This document shows positions 47,994-60,357 of a stretch of DNA of 64,000 nucleotides, in pieces. Made by a program: the position numbers and the translations under genes. Every line of letters begins with the position of its first letter. Within the stretch, counting starts at the first letter, position 1. This DNA is from Batkoa obscura (Eukaryota > Entomophthoromycota > Entomophthoromycetes > Entomophthorales > Batkoaceae). The DNA lies in the NCBI GenBank assembly GCA_030770535.1, contig JASVEC010000006.1, positions 930,001-994,000 on the forward strand, given 5' to 3'. The notes under the pieces are model-generated. The model searched no databases. It saw only the letters and a program-made list of their open reading frames with translations, and was not told the DNA's origin.

Positions 47994-49312
47994 TTATTCC
48001 AATGGACGTTGTCCAATTGGTGGACTCCTATCATTTCCTAATGGTGGTCCAATTGGCCCTCTTGGGGGCGTACGACGATCGTCGTGTCTTATAGGACTAT
48101 GTGGCCCATTGTATCTACCTGGAGAACGAGGTCTTTCAAAACGACTAGGGGAACGTGGAGGCTCATATCTGCCTGGTGAGCGAGGTCTTTCGAAGCGACC
48201 AGGAGAACGTGGAGCCTCGTACCTACCTGGTGAGCGCATCCCTTCAAAACGTCCAGGAGAACGTGGACCACCGAATCTAGGTGGGCTACGGCCATTTTCA
48301 AATCTTGGAGGACTACGTCCATTCGCAAACCTTGGTGATCGTTCTGGACGACGGGGTGAGCCAGAACGTTCACGACGAGGTGAGCGTCCTCTGAAGGGGG
48401 ACCTCCCTCTTCTTGGTGAGCGCTCATGGCGTGGTGAGCGGTTAAATCGAGATGATCCCATAAAAGGGGGGCGTTCATCTCTACGGAAGCCACCGCGTCC
48501 AAAATTATGAACAGGTGCCTAAAACCATAAGTTATCAATTCATATAAGTATTGCATGTTTTTACTTCAATCATGTGAATACGATTGCCGCCAAACTCCGC
48601 TCCTTGGAGTTTTTCGAGGACGGTCTTCATATCTCCGTAAGTGTGGAACTCTAAAATACTAAAAACCTTAATTATGTTTTTTTTAAAAGTTATTAAATCC
48701 AACCCTTCACCACGACGGTATTTATGAACATCAGCAAAGGAACATTCTGCAACAGGTCTCACAAAATCTTTGATATCCTAACAATTTTTAAACATCTTTT
48801 TTTTGTATTTGTCAGCTATCTTACTTGCCAACTTGAGCTGAAAGGAAGATTTTCGAGTATGATTCTGTTTGGAGTGCGAATAGGAGGTCCACGTCCGCTA
48901 AACATTGATCAGAATTTTATTATGAAGTCGATGGTTTTCACTTACTCACGTCTTCTTTCATTGATGGGAAATCTCTCCCTCTCGCGCTCTCTGCGAGTTC
49001 TGGCATGCTCCACGATCATTCTAAGCCATATTAGCATTTATTTATTATATTGCTGGGTACAAATCACCTTTCCCCAAAAAAATCAGAGCCATTGAGCTCA
49101 CGAATACAATCATCAGCATCTTTAAAATGGTTGAATTCCTAAATTAAAAATATTAAGGATTTAAATATTAAAAACAGAACTAAATCCAATACCACGAAGC
49201 CGAAGCCGTCACGAACATATATATCGCGAACAGGTCCATAAGGACGAAGAAGCTTTTCAATATCTTTCTCTTTAACGTCACGAGCCAAATGCCCAAAGAA
49301 TAAACGAGACAT
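47994..49312 (-). CDS. SR-family splicing factor 2 (two RRMs, RSP repeat tail)
   Basis: Seven exons, minus strand: 49193-49312, 49068-49138, 48946-49020, 48825-48897, 48704-48777, 48565-48658, 47994-48518; 343 residues. RRM1 has [20 protein letters not shown] and DGFGFVEF. RRM2 starts RIILENLPFSSSWQDIKDFV and has the SR WQDIKD signature. The tail carries RS and RSP repeats (RSPRRGRSPFRGRSPRRERS), then nine copies of a nine-residue unit RSPGR[FY]ExP. Exon lengths 120, 71, 74 and 94 match 123, 71, 74 and 94 in SR gene 1, so the two are tandem duplicates; here the hinge exon is split in two. One intron uses a weak donor, GTTGGA. Nuclear splicing regulator by family. Confidence 0.92.
48075..48317 (-). 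repeat. Coding 27-bp tandem repeat in SR gene 2
   Basis: Nine successive nine-residue units of the form RSPGR[FY]ExP (variants RSPPRFENG, RSPSRFERP, HSPIRHDDR). Adjacent middle units are the most alike, as expected for unequal exchange. Confidence 0.85.
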
Positions 49313-50378
49313 TTCAGATAATTGAATCGTTAGTAAAAGTCTTAAAAGTAGTTTAATGCAGATTTCTTACCTTCGCTTTTATCAAATTAAATCTTCCAAT
49401 CAATGTAAGATTAGGACTAAATTTGATTCGTTTTTTACAATTTGTACCAACCATTGGTGTTGTTAAAATTTATTAATAAATTTAGAAACCAAAATGTTTT
49501 ACACTACTCTATAAATTAAACGTAGATTGGGCATTCTTGCTTTTATATATACTGACTTTAATAGGCGAATTTTTATTTCTAGATTCAACAAGAACAAAAT
49601 CGAAATCCTCAATCCACGTTTAAATTACAATAGTAGTGAAAACTCCATTGAAATAAATGGATAATGCTATTTAAAAGTAATAAAATAAAATAACAATATT
49701 TAGGTTTAGATATAAGGCTTTCTCGTATCCTGTATCCAAATTTTTGCAGCTTTTAGATATTGAAGGTAGCTGACTCCAATGGCAAATGTTACCTTTTACA
49801 AAGTGACCAGTGATATTTAACAAAATATATATGCTCCAATCAAAAAATATCAATTAGGCTAAAGATGACTGTATAGCTGTTAAAGTTCTGATGTACACTG
49901 TTTGATTTTTTATTTAGAAATAAAAGCTTAGACCTTAAGTCAATAATTAGTGTGATGACTCAATTATTTATTAATAAAAGTTGTTATTAAACAGTTGTCC
50001 CTTTATTTATAAACCATAACTTTCATTTTAAGGCACAAAAAATTGATTTATTAAGAAATTTGAAATTTGCAGTTTTTATTCTAATAAATAACGCCACTTT
50101 CTTTTTTCTGCATAAATTGGACAAAACATAAGAAAAGCTTATAAATTAATAAAATTTTAATAAGACAATAGTAATCTAACATAGTTTAGAATATTTTACT
50201 AAAACTTTAATAGAAAAAAAGTAATAAAATAATATCAAAAAATAACATTATTTTAAATAATCATATTAATGTATAAAAATCATTTAATTAAATAAAGTTG
50301 AATAAAATGTTTATTCGTTGATATATTTTTAAACTTGTGAGCAATTATAAAAAATTAAATTATAAAAAGTAAATTATA

Positions 50379-50478
50379 TGGTGATGTATTTTTTATTTAA
50401 GAATTTCACTAATAAATTTTCTGCTCAAATAGCGCTTAAAAAATGAAAAAAGTGACGAAACCAAAAAAATACCTCCAA
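50379..50478 (+). mobile_element. MITE family M1 copy, left member of an abutting inverted pair
   Basis: TGGTGATGTA to ATACCTCCA, core TCTGCTCAAATAGCGCTTAA. It abuts the next copy in opposite orientation. Confidence 0.85.
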
Positions 50479-50566
50479 ATGTTTTTTATCAATTATTTTA
50501 TTTTTTAAGCGCTATTTGAGCAGAAAATTTGTTAGTGAAATTCTTAAGCAAAAAAATACATCCCCA
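50479..50566 (-). mobile_element. MITE family M1 copy, right member of an abutting inverted pair
   Basis: The left terminal G-run is lost. It has TTTTTTAAGCGCTATTTGAG and an intact right end ATACATCCCCA. Confidence 0.85.
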
Positions 50567-51358
50567 TTTGTTAATATAAATAAATTTAAAAAATAAAGCT
50601 ATTTTGTATATATATTAACTTATTATATAATATACTTTTAAAAATTCAATAATAACTAGTTTAATAAAAAACAATTCTAATTTTTTAAAGTTTGTTTTTT
50701 ATTCTCAGCTAATTTTAAACAAAAACACTTAGAAATTATGTCAAATATATCTTTTAACACTTTATTATAATAAAAAATTTATAAAGTATTAAGTTAAAGT
50801 TGAAATATAATAAAATACTAATTTTTTTTAAAACTATATTTATAGTTTTGTATTTATTATTAAGCTATCAAATAAAATTAAGTTTAATTTAACTTTAATT
50901 AAATAAAAATGGCAAGGTTTTATAAACCTAAAATTTTTTAAAACTATATATTATTTGGATTTTAATCAATATAAAATTTTAATAATTCATTATATGATAA
51001 GCTATTAGATGCATAAAATAGCTTTGTTTTTCAATTTTGTTTATATTGATAAATGTTTTTTTCATTAATTATTTAATTTTGATTTGATTTGTGGCATTCA
51101 AAATATAATTTTTACTTTATAGTTTAACTTTTTATAACTACTCACAAGCTCAAAAACATGATCAATCATTTTAAAAATAGTTTACATAGATACAACATTG
51201 GTACTTTTTTTTTTAAAATATCAAATTATAAACATTTTTCTATAACAAACACATCATTAGTAAATAAGCGATAATAAGACATTTTACAAAAAATCAAATT
51301 ATATGTTTAATCTCATATGCGAAATACATCAAAATCAATTTAGCTATTAAACAGTATA

Positions 51359-51458
51359 TGAGGATGTATTTCTTTGCTTAAAAATTTTACTACTAATTTT
51401 TCCACTCAAATAGCACTTAAAAGATGGAAAAAGCGATGAAGCCAAAAAAAGCACTCCT
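51359..51458 (+). mobile_element. MITE family M1 copy
   Basis: TGAGGATGTA at the left, AAGCACTCC at the right, TA-rich flanks, core CCACTCAAATAGCACTTAAA. Confidence 0.85.
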
Positions 51459-51860
51459 ATATAATAGAGCGGAGTTTTTGGCTTAAAATAATATATATGC
51501 CTTAAATAAATTTTTATGTATGGGTTTAGATACCTATTTGTTTAACTCCACTACAGTACAAAAGATGATTATTAACCTATACTAAGCTTCTTAGCATTTA
51601 ATCATATTTGGACTTTTTTCAGGGACATGATTAAAACATAATATTTTATCTGGCAACATTATAGTAAAGCCAGTTTTAGACGCTATCTATTTTAGGTATT
51701 TTACTTGTCGTAGTAAGGAAACAAATAAACCATCTTATAGTTTCTTTTGGCCAAGCTATTCCTGCACAAGCTTTTGAAGCTGGGCCTAGTTTGAGCTTTA
51801 TGACAAAAATTAAAATTAGACCAAATTTAGATTTATTTGCCAAGTTTTTAAAAAAAGCTA

Positions 51861-51960
51861 TGGGGATGTATTTTTGTGTTTAAGAATTTTATTAACAATT
51901 TTTCCACTTAAATAGCGTTTAAAAAATGGAAAAGGTGATAAAATCAAAAAAACATCCCTA
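51861..51960 (+). mobile_element. MITE family M1 copy
   Basis: TGGGGATGTA to AACATCCCTA, flanked by TA, core CCACTTAAATAGCGTTTAAA. Confidence 0.88.
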
Positions 51961-52465
51961 TATAATGGTTGTTTAGGAAGAATGTAAAAGGGTATCAAAA
52001 GCTAGATACTAAATATTGGTATATTTATATACTAAAGCCTATAATTTCAAATTATAAATAAATTTTCCTATACTTTTGATAGTCTAAATAAAATGTTTGA
52101 ACCTACTATGTTTATACTTATGTTTTCTTTTAATTATTGGTACTCTCTATAAGAATCCTTGAATTACAAATGCTGCATTTTGAAGTACCTTTGTTAAAAA
52201 TCACATTCAAAAGTAGCAACTTGAATTAGTTTAAGATTAATTTTCAAAATATCTATAAGATATGATAGATTTACTTGGAATGGATATAAAATAAAAATAA
52301 AAACAATGTCATATAACGCCTACTTATATAAATGCGGAGTTTGAATAAGACATTCATAAAGTGTTGTTATTAAATACTTAACTATATAATAAATTAACAT
52401 AAAATTGTAATTATAATCAAAACAAAAATAATGTATTTATAACTAAAAATGGCTATTAAAAAGGA

Positions 52466-54326
52466 TTAATTATCCTTGTCAGTGTTAGAAATTCCTGGAC
52501 CAGTATTGGCTAAAGAACCAGCAAGAGACATAACTCCACCATCGCCATCAAAAGTGAACCCTTCAAATTGTTTTTGTAAAGTAGCTGAGAGTGCTGAATC
52601 TTCAACAACTGAATCAAGTGCAGGTTCAGAAGTAAATTCATCATCAAAATTAGAAGTATCCGAGGAAGATGCCACTGAAGGTTTAAATGGTGGTTGGTAA
52701 CGTTTAGCCAACAACTTACCCCAATCAATCTCAGCAAAGAAAGGGTGAGCTTTAATTTCTTGTGCACCTCGATTACCCAGTCTTTGATTAGGATCTCTAT
52801 TAAGCAAACCACGTAACAATGACCTTGCTCTTACTGATACATCATCTGGGAATGTTAATTCTTCTTCTAAAATACGACGATACATTTCATTAGTGTTTTC
52901 ATCATAAAATGGAGGCAATCCAGTTAACATTTCATATAACAATACTCCTAATGTCCACCAATCAACAGTCTTTGTGTACCCTTGACCATATAGCAGCTCG
53001 GGTGCTAAATATTCTGGAGTACCACAAAATGTATTAGTAGTAGTATTATCTACCATATTCAATTTACATAATCCAAAATCGCATAAAGCAATATGTCCAG
53101 TACAATCTAATAATATATTCTCTGGTTTTAAATCTCTATAAATAATATTGTAGCCATGTAAACACTCTAATGCAGCTAACAGCTCGGCAATATAAAATCT
53201 AGCACGATTTTCATCAAATTTTCCTTCTTGTTGAAGATGATAAAATAATTCTCCTCCATTGATGAACGCTAATACTAAATACAACTTTTCTTTAGTTTGG
53301 AATGAGAATTTTAAGGGTACAATAAATGGATGGTTGATTTTTGCTAATACCATTCTCTCTGCTAAAGTATGAGTTACTTCCGAGCGAGATATTATTTTAC
53401 TTTTATTTAATATTTTCATTGCATAAATTCTATTAGTATCTCTTTTTCTAACTTGCATCACCTAATCTGGTATTAATTTGTAATTTTTTTTGAGTATAAA
53501 ACTACCTTTCCAAAACTTCCTTTTCCAATCACTTTGAGTAAATCAAATTGGTCGATAGAAAGATCAGCAGACTATATATTTAATAAGAAAAATAAAGCTG
53601 ATGTTAAAATTTTAAATTACTTCTTGCTTTTTGTAACAAGTTTGGATACGAATGCTTCCTTTGTGTTGATTTAATGTATACCATTCATCAATCATTTTCT
53701 AGTCGAAAATAATTAAGCAATTATGTTAAATAAAAATGGTAGTTACTTGGTTTGAAAAATCAGGAGAAACGCTGACAGATCCAATAAACTCAGAGCCATC
53801 GCCACTTTCACCTTTACCATCGCCAGATGTGTTGTCTTTGGATTCAACATTACGAACATAAATTGATATATTTAATTCACTTTCTCTAGAAACATCACTA
53901 AAGTAGATTTGTATTTCTAGAACCATGATTTTATATATATAATAAAACTTACAAATGAGCTCTATATTTCCAGACTGGTGAGTCTAAATCTCCGCCTAAA
54001 GCATCAACTATCAGCTGATTTTTATCAAATTCAATTACAACATATGGTAAATGGCGATAAAATGAAGATCCTTTGCCCCCAGACTTACTACTTAAACCTA
54101 AGTCTTTAGCTTCTACAATACGGATCAACAAAAGATCTGCTTTAGGGGAATTAGGCAATGGTGAAGCACTAGTTGGCGGAGAATGCACTGGTTCTGTTTT
54201 ATCTTGGTCATTTAAAGTAGATTTAGATTCTAAGAGAACAAAGTGAGAAATTGTTTTGAAGGTTCCAGTTAGTTGCTGATATATATAGATTTACTTACTT
54301 TTAGATAGCAACTTGTTAAAGCTCAT
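52466..54326 (-). CDS. SCH9: Sch9-type AGC kinase with N-terminal C2 domain
   Basis: Six exons, minus strand: 54299-54326, 53953-54229, 53747-53897, 53621-53698, 53506-53571, 52466-53461; 531 residues, phases consistent. The C2 domain starts LLLIRIVEAKDLGL, includes LPYVVIEFDKNQLIV and SPVWKYRAH-FDVSRESELNISIYVR and ends with MIDEWYTLNQ. The kinase follows: IGKGSFGKV, AMKIL, IIYRDLKPENILLD, CDFGLC and activation loop TNTFCGTPEYLAPE. The AGC C-terminal tail has the hydrophobic motif FEGFTF (about residues 499-504). C2 plus AGC kinase with this motif is the Sch9/Sck architecture, a TORC1-activated, S6K-like regulator of growth and ribosome production, often at the vacuole. The Thr in FEGFTF is the expected TORC site and the Thr in TFCGT the PDK1 site. 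The symbol is by architecture. Confidence 0.88.
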
Positions 54327-55033
54327 TGTAATTAGAACTTCGTTTATAAAATTAAGAGCCACTTTTTCTCCACTTGATTATTTTCTAATATTCTCCATCT
54401 CCAGCCAATCATCTTATGTTATAGCTCATCAAATTTTTATTGCGAAATTTACTATTGGACTAGCTTAAACCCAAGGTTAATTTTTCTCCGGTTTTTACCT
54501 TTTGCAAAATTCCAAATTAACAAGCACTAAGATAGTTATAGTTTGTTAGCTTTTTAAAATAGACTATATGATAATGTATTTGTTTGTTACAATTTTTAAA
54601 GAGTAATTCCTTTAATTTCTAATTTATATAAAAAGAGCGCAAGATGATAAAGCAATTTATAATTCCCATATGAATTTTGCAACTTAAGCCTAAACTAAAT
54701 GGGAAATTAAAATTTTACAGTTTTTAAACTTACAAATTTATATGGGCAAGTCCAAAAGCTTGGTTAAATTAACAATAGTTTTTCAATTCACTTTTTTTGA
54801 CCTTTTATTACATTACGTAAAATTTTGAAAAAAAGCTCCTAAAACCAAACAAAAATGTTTTAACATGAGTTAATCTAAAATTAAGCAGAAAAGCAAATAT
54901 TTTTATAGTACAGTGCTTAATTGCAATTTTTGCTAAAAACCAAAATTGAACAAAATTTGAGCTGAACTTTTAAACCAACCCATATAAGAATTTATTTTAA
55001 TCTCTAAATATTATCTATCAGGACACGAACCAT
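54327..55033. other. Spacer, kinase start to tRNA-Gly
   Basis: 700 bp AT-rich with a degenerate MITE (54569-54668). It should contain the kinase promoter. Confidence 0.5.
54569..54668 (+). mobile_element. MITE family M1, degenerate copy
   Basis: TGATAATGTATTTGTTTGTT at the left and GATGATAAAGCAATTTATAA then TTCCCA at the right, with the right length, but the core is barely recognisable. Confidence 0.45.
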
Positions 55034-55104
55034 GCAATGATGGTTTAGTGGTAAAATTGCCGCCTGCCACGCGGCAGCCCCGGGTTCGATTCCCGGTCAT
55101 TGCA
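55034..55104 (+). tRNA. tRNA-Gly (anticodon GCC)
   Basis: 71-nt cloverleaf without intron: acceptor GCAATGA/TCATTGC with discriminator A, short D arm (TGGTTTAGTGGTAAAA), anticodon loop CTGCCAC, T arm CCGGG TTCGATT CCCGG. A TTTT Pol III terminator follows directly. Confidence 0.96.
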
Positions 55105-55342
55105 TTTTGATACCTACGTCTTTTGTACAGGTAATAGCTTTTCTATTATTTTTGTTTTTTATTCCAACAAATTAACCACTTATTATCTCAATAAAAGTAT
55201 CAATTGTCATAGAGCAAGACTTCTACATAAACATGTTAAACTTAATAGCTTTGATTAATAATCAAAAGGCTAGTATTGATAATTTATTAAATTCATATCT
55301 AATGTATAAAATACAAGTAAAAAGTAAAAAATATGGCTTTTA

Positions 55343-56838
55343 TTAAAATTTGAACCGTTTAAAATACAAGACAAGATTTTCTGTTAAGCTCCAAATACAT
55401 AAGATCCAAGTGAGCATAACCAACAGCATCATTAAAAGTGAAAGTACTTTTTGCCAAATAGTGCTCTTCTTTAACCCCTTGATGTCTTGATTGACTGGTA
55501 GCTCATCATAGTGTTTCTCAACCAATTCCTTACGATACCTTAATGGGACATCAAATAGATCAAAGATAAAACGTTTGTTATAAAAACATAAATTAATGCC
55601 ATAATGAAATACATGGTTGCTATACTGAATAAAAATTTTGTGGCTAAGACATAAAAGCTACCAAGGGTAATTTTTTGGAGGCAAACTAAGGTTATACGAG
55701 AAAAGGCGTCACTTAGTGAATATCCTATACTGTAAATACCAACCCTAGTACCTATTAATTCAGGGGCTAGAAGTAAAGAAACAGATGAAGTTAATGTAAT
55801 TTGGCTAATAGCAAGGGATAAAGAAAAAAAGTTAATCTAACATGAATGGAAACTGCACTTCAAGATAATAAACCCATTGAGATCATACCAAGCATAGCTG
55901 AAGCAATAACAAAAAAGTCGATGAAGCTTTTACTTAAAAGCGAAACTAAAATTAACTATGTTATATACAAATAGAAGTTCCAAGTAACAGCTATGTCTGT
56001 GGAGTAGGTTTCATTTACTTTAGCTAAAAACTCGTCAACAGACACAAGGAATGCCATACATATCCCACCTAAAAAGAAAACTGTAAAGGGTATAATCCAA
56101 AATCCAGTTGGTAAATATAATAGACCCTTGATAGAAAAGCTAATTTTTTTTGCTTTTTCGATAATATGCTTGCCACCAGTACGATGCAATATAAAAGTAG
56201 AAATTAAAGTAGCAAGCACGAAATACTATAAATACCAACTGAAGGCCAAAGAACATAACTGTGAAATCTAGGTTTAATCATTATAAGGATTATAGCTGCT
56301 TGATTTGAAAAAATAGGCATATAATATAAACAAGTTTTCAAGCCAATGGCAGTAGCAATAACAAATGTGGAAACCCATTTTCCCAAAACAACCTCTTGTG
56401 TAACTACAATAATTCCATATCTTAAACCAAGGGTAATTCGTCCAGTAATAAACAAAGGGAAAGATTCAACATGTGCAGAAATATCAATAATGATACTTGC
56501 AATAAGAACTGTATAAGAGTCAATCACTAAGTCATAAGCTGTATCAAATTTATCAATAAAAACTCCAACTAATAATTGCATGGCTAAATTAATTGAATAA
56601 ACTGCAGATCCAGCAGTTTCATATTGAATGGCAACTGGAGCTTAATTTTCCTCAAAGCGTCCTTTTGAACATTTTAGCATATTGAAAAATGGGATCCAGC
56701 TGAAAATAAAACAGTATATAATAAAGCTAATACTTTATAAACCCATTATTTATTAGGGCTTTTCTTCAACTTGCTTGGTTCGATTTTGGTAATTAACTTA
56801 GTATAACTTCCAGACCCTTTCTCTTGAATTTCACTTAA
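55343..56838 (-). pseudogene. MFS transporter pseudogene 2
   Basis: Collinear with the intact gene at 7778-9319. The C-terminus is NLVLYFKRFKF (stop at 55343), there is a middle block FWIIPFTVFFLGGICMAFLV, and an N-terminal half with ITGRITLGLRYGIIVVTQEV. The ATG position reads TTA (56836-56838). Stops occur in the N-terminal linker (SPNK then TAA) and after FSAGSHFSIC. The segment around 55570-55960, corresponding to TM8-TM11, has several frame changes. It is more decayed than pseudogene 1 and not interrupted by a MITE. Confidence 0.9.
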
Positions 56839-58208
56839 TACAATATTAACTATAGTAAGTTTAATCTACTTTCTTTTATACTTAGCAAACGCGTATGTCA
56901 TGCCTATTATACTTTATTCATAATTTAAAGAATACTTTTTTAGAAAGAAGATGCCTTTACTTTATTATATCAATTAGATATAGTTGATTATAATAACTGT
57001 TTTATGTAGAAAATTCACTAAGGTATATGAATGTATTTTTTTATTTAACACTTTTACTAACAATTTTTCTGCTCAAATAGCGCTTAAAAAATGTAAAAAG
57101 CAATGAAACCAAAAGAAACATCCCCGTATAAATATTGAATATTTAACAAACAATATCACTAATATGACTATAGAAAAGGAAACTTCATATTCAGTCAGAG
57201 AATTATGCCTTTTTTATAATAAATTTAATGATTTAATATAATCAATTATATCACATTTAATTTATTATACTATTACATCAAATAGTATACAACTATAAAG
57301 TAATTAAATATTAAAAATTTATATGGTTTGACTGTAAACCGATTACTTTGCTTGGCTTTGAAAATAAACTTACAAGTAATAGAGAACGACACTATATATT
57401 TTGTTTAGGATTTTATGATAATATATGTTGCAATCACCTGCATATAGCAACGATACATATTTATATGACTATAATATTTAAGTATAATGAGCAGTAGCTA
57501 TTAAATTTTATAGAAATATTACAATCTATCACATCCAACTTTTTATTAAACTTATAATAAAACCATATATTAAAGCCAACGAAATACTATATACCTTAAT
57601 GCCTTTTTGTTTTTTAAGCTTAATAAACGTAGGATATATTATCATGTGTATACCTTCATATGATACAACCTGGTCTTGAGCTTTTATTACTACTTTTTTA
57701 CAACTACGTTTTTAAATAAAATAAAAATTTTATTCATATCTTGTTTCATGTTATTCAAGCTAATTATACATTTTGTCTTTAAAATGTTTTTTATAGATTA
57801 CTCATCCTTGTGGAAGGTATAGTCTATTTGATATTAGGAAGATTTAAAGAGATCGAAGATATAGATATGTAAGAGTGAGGACTTTAGTCTGAATTAGGGG
57901 CAGCGGTGATTTTCAAAATCATTTTTCTAACTTTCAAATTAATGATGTTTATTGAGCAACAATGGATGAATAAATAGTCGTCAAATAAAGAACTTGTTAC
58001 AATTAAATTGAAAAACGTTTGGTTTAAAGCATGTTAATATTTTTATGCCTGGAGGTTGAAGTTTTATTTTTTATTTATAAAAAATTTAGAATAATAATTT
58101 CATCATTATTTTCATTGTATAAAAATAATGCTTATGCTTTATAGGTATTTAATCGCATAATTTATTTTAATAGAAAATCAATTTAATCTAATAACTATAG
58201 ACATTTTA
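56839..58208. other. Intergenic with one MITE
   Basis: 1.4 kb AT-rich. Contains the MITE at 57028-57126; otherwise no gene or repeat recognised. Confidence 0.5.
57028..57126 (+). mobile_element. MITE family M1 copy
   Basis: TGAATGTATT to ACATCCCCG, flanked by TA, core CTGCTCAAATAGCGCTTAAA. Confidence 0.86.
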
Positions 58209-59390
58209 TTATTCTTTGGCCAAAGGTTGGAAGAAAGGAATACTATTAATAGCATCAGTGAATTTGGCTACTTGTTCTTCAGACTCTCTAACATCATCTT
58301 CGTCTAATCCTTCTTCTTCAATCCATGATTTTCTAATTGGTTTAAGCTTCTTGATTCTTTCTTTGGCAAATGGATTCACAGCTCTACCTTTATTAGCTTT
58401 TGCAACTTTAGCAATAATATCCTCCATAGTTAGATTAGCAAAGGTAGATAAAATAGGATTAGTATAAGTAGAAGGTAAAGTGATACTTCTACTATTTTTT
58501 CCACCCTTGTTAAATTGCCTTGGATAATCAGGATATGTATAACAGAAGAAATTAGATTCAGTATCAAGTGCATCTCCAGCAGTTAATAAGAAAGGTGACA
58601 TTCTATCATCTTCGCTAACTCTTTGTCTATATCTTTTACCTTCATATTGATCTTCCTTTGGATGTTTCATTTGCCAGCGATACCATACTAAATCTATAAA
58701 AGTATGATGGAAGTAAAAAATAGGATCTAAAGGAGAGTACATAGTAGAAAAATCGGAAGGACGATCACCAATACTCATATGGGGATCACCGTGAAATCTT
58801 TCTACTAAATGAGCAAAAAATGAGAATCTAGGATCATTAATAGCAACCAGCATTTGTTCTGGTGAAGCAAAGCGACTAATTGTATTATCATCTCCTTGAC
58901 CATCATCAAATTTCCTTGTCAAATAATGGGGGCTTGGGAAGTCAAAATAGGTATTATTAAATGGTCCATCAGTTAAACGATATTCTTCGTCAGGGTTTCC
59001 ATTTTTTCCAAGAAAATCAAATATTTCACTTTTTTCTGGACTGTTAGCATCATAAGTCCAATCCCAGTAAGCTAAATGTACTCCTGGATCAATACGTTGT
59101 AATTCCATTTCAAAATACCTTAGAAAGATACGATGCCATGGATAAAATGTTGGTTTACCATGAGCAAATTTATTTGCCCTTTGATGAATACGTGCAAACT
59201 TTTCAAATCGACTTAATTTATCATTACTAAATGGATCAGGTTCCATTAATTTACGCATTGCATTTATTAATCTATTGCGTTCATCATCACTTAATTCACG
59301 TATTTCCTTACGTAAATGTGGGCTTTCACAGCGTCCAGCAGTTATCCCACTTATTAAAAGTCCACTTATAACCCAGTTTATTAATTTCAT
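58209..59390 (-). CDS. Secreted tyrosinase (type-3 copper oxidase)
   Basis: 393 residues, intronless, with a signal peptide (MKLINWVISGLLISGITA). CuA ligands are His69 (RIHQ), His77 (FAHG) and His86 (FYPWHRIFLRYFE). CuB ligands are His200 and His204 (RFHGDPH) and His229 (DPIFYFHHTFIDLVWYRWQ). DWTYDANSP and SPEQM match family positions. Tyrosinases hydroxylate monophenols and oxidise diphenols to quinones, feeding melanin formation, sclerotisation or defence. The C-terminal ~110 residues are charged (KGRAVNPFAKERIKKLKPIR) and short compared with the large inhibitory C-domain of mushroom enzymes. With its secretion signal it acts outside the cell. It stands alone between AT-rich deserts. Confidence 0.93.
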   Translation of the reverse strand: MKLINWVISGLLISGITAGRCESPHLRKEIRELSDDERNRLINAMRKLMEPDPFSNDKLSRFEKFARIHQRANKFAHGKPTFYPWHRIFLRYFEMELQRIDPGVHLAYWDWTYDANSPEKSEIFDFLGKNGNPDEEYRLTDGPFNNTYFDFPSPHYLTRKFDDGQGDDNTISRFASPEQMLVAINDPRFSFFAHLVERFHGDPHMSIGDRPSDFSTMYSPLDPIFYFHHTFIDLVWYRWQMKHPKEDQYEGKRYRQRVSEDDRMSPFLLTAGDALDTESNFFCYTYPDYPRQFNKGGKNSRSITLPSTYTNPILSTFANLTMEDIIAKVAKANKGRAVNPFAKERIKKLKPIRKSWIEEEGLDEDDVRESEEQVAKFTDAINSIPFFQPLAKE

Positions 59391-60258
59391 TAACCTTTTT
59401 TTTTAAGTACCAGCTTTTATTGATTAATTTATTAATTTCAAATTAATAAATAAATAAGCAAAAAATAATGTTAAAAAATTGATATTCTAGTATTTATAAC
59501 AATAATAATAGAAGTTTACTTATTTATAATAATAGTCAATCTTAACTATCGTTTTGTTTATCCTTTTCTTTTTATATTCGATTTTAATTTTAGTTTGATT
59601 TTAGCTTATCTTTTTTTCTAGTAAATCAAATCAAGTCTTTCATTTTTAGTATCTAATGTAACTTTAGAAAATTGGACCAGCCATGTTGAAAAATCCCTCA
59701 CTTTTTTATAATAAAATCCCTCACTTTTTGATTCAGACATTTATTTGATATCATTTTATATTTTATTATAACTTTATTTGATAGCACATCCATGCTACCT
59801 TTTATTTTTCATTATTTTATAATTGATTTTGAGCTTAAAAATCCTATTATTATCACAATATTAAATTTTATGTTAAAATAAACATAAAATGAAATCATAT
59901 GAAAACAACAATGATACTATTAATAATAGTAAATAAGTAATAATAATTTACTAAAATTAATTTTTGATTTTTTTAATTATTAAATTGTGTCAATTTTAAA
60001 ATAATCAAATAGCATTTATTTATTTAAAAGGTTTCTATAACTAAACATTAAATATTAATTAAAATAACAAGTAGAGCTAATTGCAGTTAGATGCTTTTAT
60101 TTTTTAATTTGCTACTAATTCCTTTCATATCGAATTTTTAATAAGGCATTATATATGATTTATAAACTCGATATAAAAGATGTTGACAGCAAATTAAAGA
60201 AAGTAAAGGCATCTAACTGTAACCAGTTTTTACATCAATTAATAATCATATTACTATT

Positions 60259-60357
60259 TGGTGGTGTTTTTTTTGGTTTGATTACTTTTTCCATCTTTAA
60301 GCGCTAGTTGAGCGGAAAAATTGTTAGTAAATTCTTAAACACAAAAATACATCTCTA
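60259..60357 (-). mobile_element. MITE family M1 copy (reverse orientation)
   Basis: TGGTGGTGTT to ATACATCTCTA, core CTTTAAGCGCTAGTTGAGCG. Confidence 0.83.

Larger units (their letters stand above)
49313..52465. other. AT-rich gene-free stretch with MITEs
   Basis: 3.1 kb between the SR gene 2 start and the 3' end of the kinase gene. It contains four MITE copies listed separately; otherwise no recognisable coding sequence. Confidence 0.55.

Noticed and set aside
48089-48556. Long His/Leu/Val-rich frame on the minus strand and Gly/Arg-rich frame on the plus strand
   Set aside because: Shadows of the SR gene 2 repeat exon in other frames.
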